The translations under genes and the position numbers were made by a program. From contig JAJRTI010000292.1 in the NCBI GenBank assembly GCA_024278415.1, positions 1-16,080 of the forward strand: 16,080 nt of DNA, read 5' to 3'. Numbering within the stretch: position 1 is the first letter of the stretch; the number at the start of each line of letters is the position of its first letter. The stretch is from Planctomycetota bacterium. GTDB lineage: Bacteria; Planctomycetota; Brocadiia; JAJRTI01. The notes beneath the pieces are model-generated. The model did no database searches, had not been told where the DNA came from, and saw nothing but the letters and a program-made list of their open reading frames with translations. Of the stretch, positions 1-6,117 are shown piece after piece.

Positions 1-440
1 GGGCGCCCTTACGGTCGCCACTACAAGCAGGCCGCTGGCCGCCGCGCTCGTAGTAGGCCCGTGAGGGCCTTCCGTTCGGGTGGCAATTCGCCATCTGAGG
101 AGAGAGGGCGCCCTTACGGTCGCCACTACGAGCAGGCCGCGGCCGCCGCGCTCGTAGTAGGCCCGTGAGGGCCTTCCGTTCGGGTGACAACTCGCTATCG
201 GCGGAGCGGGCGCCCTTACGGTCGCCACTACAAGCAGTCCGCTGGCTCCGCGCTCGTAGTAGGCCCGTGAGGGCCTTCCGTTCGGGTGGCAACTCGCTAT
301 CGGCGGAGCGGGCGCCCTTACGGTCGCCACTACAAGCAGGCCGCTGGCCGCCGCGCTCGTAGTAGGCCCGTGAGGGCCTTCCGTTCGGGTGGCAACTCGC
401 CATCGGCGGAGAGGGTGCCCTTACGGTCGCCACTACGAGC
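1..440 (+). repeat. Tandem array of 86-88 nt inverted-repeat elements (four complete, one partial)
   Basis: Four complete elements lie at 46-133, 150-235, 252-337 and 355-440. The right end of a fifth, cut by the window edge, lies at 1-28. They are separated by 16-17 nt GC-rich spacers, giving a period of 102-105 nt. Each element begins gctcgtag and ends ctacgagc or ctacaagc, so the ends are complementary. Just inside the left end, ggccc-gtga-gggcc forms a hairpin with a GNRA-type loop. Just inside the right end, the - strand reads ggcgacc-gtaa-gggcgcc, a second GNRA-capped hairpin with one mismatch. A conserved block ttccgttcgggtggcaa lies between them. Copies are nearly identical, which implies recent amplification. 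The equal spacers are near-identical too, so this is not a CRISPR array. The function is unknown: it could be a structured RNA, an amplified MITE-like or REP-like element, or a protein-binding array. Confidence 0.85.
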
Positions 441-484
441 AGGCCGCTCCCGCGGTCGACATTTCAGACGTGACACGGCACTCG

Positions 485-512
485 CAGAACCGCACAATGT
501 GCGGGCGTTCTG
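485..512 (+). other. Imperfect hairpin in the leader upstream of the first gene
   Basis: cagaac (485-490) pairs with gttctg (507-512). Inside, cgcac (491-495) pairs with gtgcg (499-503) around a 3-nt loop, with a 3-nt bulge at 504-506. It sits between the repeat array and the first gene, in a 184 bp stretch (441-624) that otherwise holds only the proposed promoter and ribosome site. It could be an operator, a leader hairpin or the terminator of something further left. No T-tract follows it. Confidence 0.4.
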
Positions 513-535
513 TGCGCCTCGCGGCAACTCGTTCT

Positions 536-564
536 TCCCTCTTGCGCGGCGCGTGTGGTAGACT
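536..564 (+). promoter_or_regulatory. Tentative promoter, -10-like tagact
   Basis: The only promoter-like sequence before the 625 start is tggtagact, with a -10-like hexamer tagact at 559-564. The hexamer 17 bp upstream (536-541, tccctc) is a poor match to a -35 box. The location, about 60 bp before the start codon, is reasonable. This rests on position and a partial -10 match only. Confidence 0.22.
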
Positions 565-610
565 CACCGGGGCCGACGAACGCCGCCGGCCGCGCCGCGT
601 TCCCCGTGCG

Positions 611-617
611 AAAGGAG
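611..617 (+). promoter_or_regulatory. Strong ribosome binding site for the 62-residue protein
   Basis: aaaggag lies 7 nt before the ATG at 625. Nearly the same sequence (gaaaggag) precedes the aminotransferase at 7416. This supports the small ORF as a real gene and shows the host uses canonical Shine-Dalgarno signals. Confidence 0.8.
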
Positions 618-624
618 TGACCCG

Positions 625-813
625 ATGCTCGATCCCGAAAAGGTGATCGCCTTGGTGTTGGTCGTCGTGCTGTTGGACTTGATGCTCCACACGCTTCGAA
701 GCATGCGTTTCAACAAGCGGCTGTCCGCCATCGAGGAGCAGGTGGCGGAGCTGGCCGGCGAGGCGCCCGCCCAGGAAGAGGAGGCTCCCAAGGAGGAGGA
801 GGGCGGCCAATGA
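625..813 (+). CDS. Small single-pass membrane protein with coiled-coil and acidic tail (62 aa)
   Basis: I do not recognise a named family. Residues about 7-25 form one hydrophobic helix rich in V and L. A basic patch follows (RSMRFNKR, about 25-32), then an amphipathic, probably coiled-coil stretch (LSAIEEQVAELAG). The tail is a run of Glu. The basic patch after the helix suggests N-out/C-in topology with the tail in the cytoplasm. The start is secure because of an aaaggag site 7 nt upstream. The stop codon overlaps the next gene's start as ATGA, so the two are probably translated together. The Glu-tail codons (GAG/GAA) also provide the Shine-Dalgarno sequence for the next gene. A role as a small scaffold or partner of the secreted downstream product is only a guess. 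Confidence 0.75.
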   Translation: MLDPEKVIALVLVVVLLDLMLHTLRSMRFNKRLSAIEEQVAELAGEAPAQEEEAPKEEEGGQ

Positions 814-2315
814 GGCGGCCAAGCTTCAGGCTTTGGGCGCTGGCCATGGGCCTCCCGGCGTTGGCGTTCGCGGCTTCCGAGCAAGAGCTTGCGCTGGAGA
901 AGATCCGCGAGCACATCCAGCCGCTCACGTATCCCCTCCGCGGCCGCCTGCCCATCCTCACGTGGCAGAATCGCCTGCTCCCCATGGGCATCTCGGACGG
1001 CCGCGTCGCGGAGGTGCAGGGGGTCTACCTCGACCGCGGGTTCCTGCCTACGTGCAACAAGTGCGTGAGCCCGGCACAGGCGAAAGCCTTCCTGCCGGTG
1101 TTCCAGTACTGGCAGTCGCGGGGCTTTCCCGTGTGCGTCCTGCCGCAGGGGTGGGTGCAGAGGGAGTTCATGGTCGCGCGCAACGGCAGGTTCAAGTGCG
1201 CGCACCGGCCGCCCGCCGCGGCCGACCACAAGTATCCCTGCCCGGCGGTGATGATGGACGGCCGCTGCGCGGCGCGTGTCGCGAGGGGCTACAAGCAGAC
1301 GCTACAGGCGCTCAAGTCGAATGGCATCGACGTGAAGTTTCTCGTGATCGACTTCGAGAGTGGCGCTTACCTGCGCAACGCGGCCGACCGCGAGGCCAAC
1401 GTGCTGAAGCAACTCGCCATGGCGCGCCAATGCCCGGCGTGCACGAAGGCCTTCGGCGAGGAACGGCTCGCGGGCCCGGCCGAGTATGCGAAGGTCGTGG
1501 ACGAGGCGCGGGCGTTCGCCACGCTCAAGATGCTCGGCGAGCCGCTGCGCGAGATCTATCCCAAGGCGCACTTCGGCAACTACTACGCGTGGCCCGTCAG
1601 CCGCGTGCCGCGGCCCGAGGGCCGGTGGCCGGCGTACGGTTTCGAGGGCAGCGGCCTCAACGTGGCCATGCCGCGGGTGTACATGAACGCCGGCTGGGGC
1701 GGTGCGGGCAGGGACCAGGAGAAGATGAACTGGAACGCGCTCTACTGCTGCCTCGAAGGCTTCAGCCCGGCCGCGTCCGTGCGGCGCGAGGGCGAGTTGC
1801 TCATCCCGTGGACACACGTCTGGCTCGGCGGGCGATACCTCGACTTCATCATGAAGCGCAAGAAGCGCGTGCCGGAGATCTGGGCCATGAGCGAAGTCGC
1901 GCGGCACATGATGCTGCGCGGAGCGGAGACGTTCGCGATCTGGGTGGACGCACAGATCGGCAAGTTCCCCGACGATTACCCCTATCCCGAATACGCGGAG
2001 ATGGGCCAGTTCGTGTACGACGTGAAGGGCATCCAAGAGGGCTTCAACGACATGCTGCGGTTCCACGACTTCCTGCGCCGGGGCAAGCCCATGACGTTCG
2101 AGGTGTTCGGCAAGAAGGCCGAAGTCGGGCCCAGCACCGCGACATGGTCGGGGATGCAAACCCCTGAGAAGGCGCTCGTGCGCGCGGTGTCCTACAACCG
2201 CGGCAAGCCCGTGCGCAAGGCGATTACCGCGTACGGCCGGCAAGTCGAACTGGAGTTCCCACCCAAGGGCCGGTTCTACTGGATCTACCCCGATGGGCGG
2301 GTGGAGGGGCCGTGA
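810..2315 (+). CDS. Secreted TIM-barrel-like protein, possible glycoside hydrolase, function unknown (501 aa)
   Basis: The N-terminus has the form of a signal peptide: basic MRRPSFR, a hydrophobic core to about residue 20, and AFAA as a likely signal peptidase I site. The mature part looks like an alpha/beta barrel hydrolase, with alternating strand-like segments. Examples are LPILTWQN (47-54), FLVIDFES (177-184), HFGNYYAWP (254-262) and an IWVDAQ segment near 377-382. The acidic pair D181/E183 at a strand end is where a barrel glycosidase would carry catalytic acids, and the layout recalls hyaluronidase-like folds; this is inference without alignment. There are about ten Cys, including CNKC (82-85) and CPAC (208-211), which suggests disulfides after export. 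A ribosome site (ggaggaggaggg) lies within the end of the preceding gene, and the start overlaps that gene's stop by 4 nt. The two probably form a two-gene operon. Confidence 0.8.
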   Translation: MRRPSFRLWALAMGLPALAFAASEQELALEKIREHIQPLTYPLRGRLPILTWQNRLLPMGISDGRVAEVQGVYLDRGFLPTCNKCVSPAQAKAFLPVFQYWQSRGFPVCVLPQGWVQREFMVARNGRFKCAHRPPAAADHKYPCPAVMMDGRCAARVARGYKQTLQALKSNGIDVKFLVIDFESGAYLRNAADREANVLKQLAMARQCPACTKAFGEERLAGPAEYAKVVDEARAFATLKMLGEPLREIYPKAHFGNYYAWPVSRVPRPEGRWPAYGFEGSGLNVAMPRVYMNAGWGGAGRDQEKMNWNALYCCLEGFSPAASVRREGELLIPWTHVWLGGRYLDFIMKRKKRVPEIWAMSEVARHMMLRGAETFAIWVDAQIGKFPDDYPYPEYAEMGQFVYDVKGIQEGFNDMLRFHDFLRRGKPMTFEVFGKKAEVGPSTATWSGMQTPEKALVRAVSYNRGKPVRKAITAYGRQVELEFPPKGRFYWIYPDGRVEGP

Positions 2316-2351
2316 GCGGTTGTCGGTGTGCTGATGACAGATCGCGGGCGG

Positions 2352-3623
2352 CTATTTCGCCGCTTCCGCGAGCGCGGCCAGCGCTTCGTCCGTGAGCGCC
2401 TCGCCGATGCCGGGTTCGAATCGGCAGGCGATGACCGTGTACCCGCCGCGGGGGAAGGTCTCCTCGACGGGGATGTAGCAGATGTCGTCGCCGGACAGCT
2501 CGACCGGGTACGTGTGCGGGTAGAGGGCCGACTCCTTCTTGATGCGGATGCCGAACTCCGCGTACACCTCCCCCGGCATGAACGCGAGCCCGGCCTCGCC
2601 GAAGCGCAGCGCCTGTACCTCCAACTCGCGTTCGCCTCCCCACTCGATGCACTGCTTCACGCGGCTGAGCCGCGTCGCGTCGAGCATGTCGCCGCCCCAG
2701 GTGCTTTTGTCGTAGATGTCATACTGCTTGACGGCCTCCGCGTCTTCCGGGGAGTAATCCCGGCACTTGAACGTGCGCTTGCGCGAGACCGTGCGCACCG
2801 GCGCGGCGTCGATGGGCTGCGCGTCGGGCATGGCCCACAGCGCCGCGTCTGCGAGCGCGCTGCCCACGCGCCAGCGCTCCATACCTCCTCGCTGGTCCTC
2901 GCCGCGCTTGGACATGTCGGTGTGGTTCACGTTGCCGCAAGGGCCTTGCGTGAAGTGCAGCACGTAGTCCTTGCCCGTCGTCTCGCGCAGCACCTGCTCG
3001 AACGCGGCCGGGAAGTCCGCAGACAGCCGGCCGGGGCCGGCCGTGCAGCAGTGCAGCGCGAAGTTCGCGAGCACGATGGGGTCGCGGCCCTCGCTCTCGA
3101 AGATGAACAGGCCCAACATGGGATCGACCGGGCCGTCGAGGAGCGCAAAGCTCTGCGAGCGCCGGCCGGGGTTCATCTTGCCCGTGCCGTCGAGCAACAA
3201 GCCGCGGCGGTTGAAGGAGATGCCATTCACAATGGCCCGCGCGGTCTTCACCTCTGCCGGCCGGGCATCGTCGGCCGCGGCCGCGACCGCGTCGACGATC
3301 TTGGGCACGCACTCGTCGCTGAACGGCGGCTCGACCCTGGGCGCGGTGTGCGTGTGGGTGCCGGTGAGGATGAACTGGCGCGGCTCCAGGCCCAGCCGAT
3401 CCGCGAGCGCGGCGCGGCACTTCTCGGTCATGTCGCGCTCGGCGGTGATGATGTCGCACGTGACCAGCGCGGCGCGCTCCGCGCCGTCGTCGAACCACAG
3501 CGCCTTCGCGTAGAGCGGGTCATTGGCCGACTCTGCCGGCCGCCGGCTAAACGTGCCGCGCATGTTGACCGGGTAGTCTGGGGTGATGTCGCTTCGTGCG
3601 GCGCCGACTTTCAGCGTGGGCAT
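2352..3623 (-). CDS. Neutral/alkaline non-lysosomal ceramidase-like hydrolase (423 aa)
   Basis: The protein matches the N-terminal domain of the neutral/alkaline ceramidase family (PF04734 type). It opens with GAARSDITPD (7-16) and has the metal-site motif GTHTHTAP (88-95). The second His region is NFALHCCTAG (187-196), followed by SADFP (201-205) and a QGPCGNVN block (226-233). C-terminal landmarks are MPGEVYAEFGI (349-359) and a YIPVEETFPRGGY block (383-395). By analogy with bacterial ceramidase, H90/H92, H191, E352 and Y395 are candidate zinc ligands. The Ser that acts in true ceramidases lies in a region that here reads CGNVNHTD. I see no signal peptide, and the C-terminal Ig-like domain of longer ceramidases is absent. 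The substrate is therefore open; planctomycete-like genomes carry many such paralogues. AGGAG lies 6 nt before the ATG. It lies 70 bp downstream of the glycosyltransferase gene, perhaps cotranscribed with it. Confidence 0.88.
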   Translation of the reverse strand: MPTLKVGAARSDITPDYPVNMRGTFSRRPAESANDPLYAKALWFDDGAERAALVTCDIITAERDMTEKCRAALADRLGLEPRQFILTGTHTHTAPRVEPPFSDECVPKIVDAVAAAADDARPAEVKTARAIVNGISFNRRGLLLDGTGKMNPGRRSQSFALLDGPVDPMLGLFIFESEGRDPIVLANFALHCCTAGPGRLSADFPAAFEQVLRETTGKDYVLHFTQGPCGNVNHTDMSKRGEDQRGGMERWRVGSALADAALWAMPDAQPIDAAPVRTVSRKRTFKCRDYSPEDAEAVKQYDIYDKSTWGGDMLDATRLSRVKQCIEWGGERELEVQALRFGEAGLAFMPGEVYAEFGIRIKKESALYPHTYPVELSGDDICYIPVEETFPRGGYTVIACRFEPGIGEALTDEALAALAEAAK

Positions 3624-3653
3624 TATGGACTCCTGATTTCAACGCGAGGGCGC

Positions 3654-3681
3654 GTAGCCGCATGCTGGCGCATGCGGCTAC
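3654..3681. repeat. Perfect 12 bp hairpin, copy of a dispersed palindromic repeat
   Basis: gtagccgcatgc (3654-3665) pairs perfectly with gcatgcggctac (3670-3681) across a 4-nt loop. It sits in the 70 bp between the glycosyltransferase stop and the ceramidase-like start. The 15 bases gcgtagccgcatgct at 3652-3666 recur exactly at 15869-15883, again as a hairpin arm. No T-run follows on either strand, so it is not a classical intrinsic terminator. It could still stabilise or separate the two transcripts. Confidence 0.75.
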
Positions 3682-3693
3682 CGCCTTTGCGTT

Positions 3694-5505
3694 TCACTTC
3701 TGCTTTGGCGTGTAGTTCGCGATCAGCGTCAGGCTCCTGCCGCCGAGCTTGCCGTCCCAAATGACTTGAATCGTGCCGTTTTCGAACAGGGGCCGCAGCT
3801 CCTTCACTTCCTCGTTTTTGCCCCGGCGCATGAACCGCTTCTTCATGAGCACGGCGGCCGGTTCGGGCCGGGCGAGCAATTCGACGAGCTTCGCGTTCTC
3901 GCCGCGGTCGATGGCCGGGATGTCTTGGCCCCAGTAGTAGGAGTACCCTGCGCGTCGAGTGCCGAAGAGCGCGAGTGCGGACTTGCTGGGCAGCAGGGGG
4001 TCGAGCTTGGCGAGCAGGATGCGCGCGGACTTGTGGTCGTTCACGTACTTCACCACCGTGGGCAGAGCGACCCATACCACGAGTATGAATGCCGCCGGCA
4101 ACAAGGCCACGGCCGCGCGCAGCCGCCGCTGCCGCAGCAGCCAGAGCCCCACACCGCCGGCGAGCCCAAGCACGATGCACACCGGCCACACGTAGGGCAC
4201 AGCATCGCGGCGCACGGCAAACATGATCGGCACACCCGCGATCGCGGCGGGAATGCAGGCGCCAAAGAGGAGGGCTAACGGCCACGTGATCGCGCGGCGG
4301 GGCTGGAAGCCCTGCGCATCTTTCCAGAACTCCGCAAGGAACCACCCCACTAGCATCGCGGCCGCGGGCTCCGCGGGAATCATGTAGATCGATCGCTTGC
4401 CGCTGGAGAACGAGAAGAAGAGGACCATCATGAACCACCAGACCGCGGGGAACGCGAGGTCCGGCAGCGCGCCTTCCCGCCGGCGGCGAAGCGCGTAGAG
4501 GATGACGCCAGGCAGGAACAGCGTCCACGGCAGGAAGTTGGCGGGGAAGCCGTAAACAAAGTAATACGCCCACGGCTTGCCTCCGTGGTCCCAAGCCCGG
4601 GTGTAGCGTCCCACGTTTTGCTTCCACAGGATCGTCTCGGTGTACTCCTTGCCGCCCTCGATGCACGCGGGCACGAGCCAGGCCGCCACAATGGCGAGGA
4701 AGAGCGCGAACCCCACCGCGTGCCAGCGCTTGCACTCCCACAGCCGCACGGCGTCGCGGCGCCAGGCGATGCGTGCGGCGATGCGCAGGCGTTTGACGAT
4801 GCTCCGAAGCTGGTGGTCGAACGGCCAGTGCGGCCGCCACAGCAACCCGTACACGATGCGGAGCAGGAAGACCACGAGCGTGAGCAGCGCGGCCGCGAAC
4901 AGGTAGTAGCCCACGAGTGTGAGCAGAGGGAGCAGCAGCCCGACCGGGCCCTTGATGATCGTGCCCAATCCCCATAGCGCCCACGCGGCGACGATGCACA
5001 GCGCCTGCCGCTTGCGCTCCACGTACCCAACGTAGAGCACGTAGAGCGAGAGCATGATGCAGAACGTGAGCAGCACGTCCATGCGCGCTTCGGACATGGA
5101 CATGAGGAAGTGCGAGATGGTGAAGAGCACGAACGCGGACAGCACCCCGGCCGCGGCGCCGTAGAGCCGCCGCGCAAACAGGAACACCAGCACACAGCAC
5201 GCAAAGCCGGCGAGCGCGGTGGGCAGGCGCACCGCGAGCGCGTTCATCTCGCCCACGAGCTTCGAGCACAGAGCGATGCTCCAGAAGTAGCCGGCCGGCT
5301 TCTCCGCGTACACGAAGCGGTTGAGCCGCAGCAGGAACCAGTCGCCGTGCACGACCATCTCGCGGGCCACTTCCGCGTAGCGCAGCTCCTCCGGCTCCCA
5401 GAGGTCGCGGTACGCGAAGTTGAGCCAGGCGGTGACGACGGAAAGAAAGATGAGGCCCGCGACGGTGAGCACGAGCGCGCGGTGGTTAGGCTGAGAGTCT
5501 GGCAA
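3694..5505 (-). CDS. ArnT/GT39-type membrane glycosyltransferase (603 aa)
   Basis: This is a polytopic inner-membrane GT-C enzyme of the PMT/ArnT type, which moves a sugar from a polyprenyl-phosphate carrier onto an acceptor outside the membrane. TM1 is about residues 10-30. The first periplasmic loop carries the acidic catalytic motif EPEELRYAEVAREM (37-50), followed by AEKPAGYF (67-74). SEARMD (138-143) and IKGPVG (184-189) are typical of the family. A further 10 or so hydrophobic helices follow, with a large loop containing ETILWKQNVGRYT. SSGKRSIYMIPAEPA matches the conserved C-terminal membrane motif. The last 120 or so residues are a soluble domain. The start is TTG at 5505 with a weak GAGG 6 nt upstream; no ATG lies before residue 50. 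The donor and acceptor cannot be read from the sequence. The gene lies 5' of the ceramidase-like gene on the same strand. Confidence 0.88.
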   Translation of the reverse strand: MPDSQPNHRALVLTVAGLIFLSVVTAWLNFAYRDLWEPEELRYAEVAREMVVHGDWFLLRLNRFVYAEKPAGYFWSIALCSKLVGEMNALAVRLPTALAGFACCVLVFLFARRLYGAAAGVLSAFVLFTISHFLMSMSEARMDVLLTFCIMLSLYVLYVGYVERKRQALCIVAAWALWGLGTIIKGPVGLLLPLLTLVGYYLFAAALLTLVVFLLRIVYGLLWRPHWPFDHQLRSIVKRLRIAARIAWRRDAVRLWECKRWHAVGFALFLAIVAAWLVPACIEGGKEYTETILWKQNVGRYTRAWDHGGKPWAYYFVYGFPANFLPWTLFLPGVILYALRRRREGALPDLAFPAVWWFMMVLFFSFSSGKRSIYMIPAEPAAAMLVGWFLAEFWKDAQGFQPRRAITWPLALLFGACIPAAIAGVPIMFAVRRDAVPYVWPVCIVLGLAGGVGLWLLRQRRLRAAVALLPAAFILVVWVALPTVVKYVNDHKSARILLAKLDPLLPSKSALALFGTRRAGYSYYWGQDIPAIDRGENAKLVELLARPEPAAVLMKKRFMRRGKNEEVKELRPLFENGTIQVIWDGKLGGRSLTLIANYTPKQK

Positions 5506-5554
5506 GGGAGGCCTCGGGGGGGATGCGTGAGGGGTAAAGACTTACTCTGAAAAA

Positions 5555-5566
5555 GCTACGCGTAGC
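5555..5566. repeat. 12 bp perfect palindrome
   Basis: gctacgcgtagc reads the same on both strands. It lies 50 bp upstream of the glycosyltransferase start, where a dimeric regulator could bind. It also resembles the gtagc words of the neighbouring repeats, so it may simply be a repeat remnant. Confidence 0.45.
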
Positions 5567-5615
5567 GCATGCCCTTTCCTAAGTCGTGGCTGTCGCGAAA
5601 TGCTCCGATGCGGGC

Positions 5616-5699
5616 GCTTGTAGCGCGCTCGTAAGAGCGTCTCTGGCCGGTCATGCGGGAAACCACAGAACGGAACGCACTGACGTGCGTGCTACAAGC
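5616..5699 (-). repeat. Solitary copy of the left-end array element
   Basis: Read on the - strand, this 84 nt segment follows the same plan as the 46-440 elements. It has a complementary outer end pair (gcttgtag at 5616-5623 with ctacaagc at 5692-5699). It has the internal ttccgttc word and a hairpin near each end: cgctc-gtaa-gagcg at 5626-5639 and acgcac-tgac-gtgcgt at 5675-5690. Hairpin stem sequences differ from the array but pairing is kept. Compensatory change of this kind points to selection on structure. Confidence 0.72.
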
Positions 5700-5739
5700 G
5701 GGCTCCGCTCCGGGCAAGCAGCTTCTTGTTTTTTGTGAC

Positions 5740-5762
5740 AGTTCCGGATGGATAAGGCACTA
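5740..5762 (+). repeat. Dispersed repeat core, copy 1
   Basis: This 23 nt block, centred on gttccggatgg, matches the reverse complement of 15940-15962 at 22 of 23 positions. Similarity continues on the left (tcttgtttt followed by a cagttcc word in both copies) and weakly on the right. It is followed directly by the 5762-5795 hairpin. Confidence 0.7.
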
Positions 5763-5795
5763 CGCTTTCTCGCAGCGAAGCTCGCGAGAAAGCGT
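5762..5795. repeat. Hairpin with 12 bp perfect stem
   Basis: acgctttctcgc (5762-5773) pairs with gcgagaaagcgt (5784-5795). The 10-nt loop itself contains agc-gaa-gct, which extends the stack. It directly adjoins the dispersed core at 5740-5762, so the two look like one composite element. There is no T-tract, so a terminator role is unproven. Confidence 0.65.
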
Positions 5796-5870
5796 CAAAG
5801 CTGGTAGGCGACTCTTTCGCCATGCGTATCGGAACGCACATTGTAGGAAATAGAACCTAGAACAATCATG

Positions 5871-5905
5871 AAGCCAATATGAACAATTCTTCATATCAGG
5901 GGCTT
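5871..5905. other. AT-rich inverted repeat
   Basis: atatgaa (5877-5883) pairs with ttcatat (5890-5896), and aagcc (5871-5875) pairs with ggctt (5901-5905) outside it. The base composition is AT-rich in an otherwise GC-rich window. This would suit an operator or promoter region, but I find no convincing -35/-10 pair. Confidence 0.4.
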
Positions 5906-6117
5906 ATTACAGCATCCCGTACGGTCGTATAGGCTTTGTCTCCAGCGCGGCCGAAGGCCGAGCGATGCGTAACGGCGCGGGCCGGATCTCATCCATGCGC
6001 CGATGGCTGTCGACGGATCAGCTTATCACAACGCGGTTGCCAGTTCGAAGCTGGGCGATGGTCTTGAGGGCTTGCGTGTCGGGACGGTCGCCGCTCTTGG
6101 GCATGCCATCGACCCCA

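Larger units (their letters stand above)
5506..6117. other. Repeat-rich intergenic region of 612 bp
   Basis: No ORF here has credible protein composition or a ribosome site, and I see no tRNA or rRNA. It contains a 12 bp palindrome (5555-5566), a solitary copy of the left-end array element (5616-5699), a dispersed core (5740-5762), a 12 bp-stem hairpin (5762-5795), an AT-rich hairpin (5871-5905) and a small cggcc-gaa-ggccg hairpin (5948-5960). The 5840-5940 stretch is distinctly more AT-rich than its surroundings. The region must hold the promoter for the glycosyltransferase on the - strand and the end of the six-gene operon transcript. I cannot place either confidently. Confidence 0.7.

Noticed and set aside
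1..440. CRISPR array
   Set aside because: The repeat unit is about 86 nt with conserved 16-17 nt spacers that are nearly the same in each unit. CRISPR spacers are unique and about 30-40 nt, and no cas genes are present.
165..561. Overlapping + strand reading frames in the repeat array
   Set aside because: They only translate the tandem DNA repeat, giving Arg/Ser-rich repeats without ribosome sites.
2316..2351. Bidirectional terminator between the convergent genes
   Set aside because: The 36 bp gap has no hairpin with a T-tract on either strand.
2328..3764. 478-codon + strand frame opposite the ceramidase-like gene
   Set aside because: Antisense shadow. The - strand frame has clear family motifs and a good ribosome site, while this one has Arg/Ala/Val-rich composition and no motif.
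3623..5269. 548-codon - strand frame overlapping the glycosyltransferase
   Set aside because: It is in the wrong frame, with Arg/Ala/His-rich composition. The 603-residue frame carries the membrane helices and catalytic motifs.
5948..5960. Intrinsic terminator for the six-gene operon
   Set aside because: The cggcc-gaa-ggccg hairpin is short, has no following T-run on the - strand, and lies about 160 bp past the stop codon.
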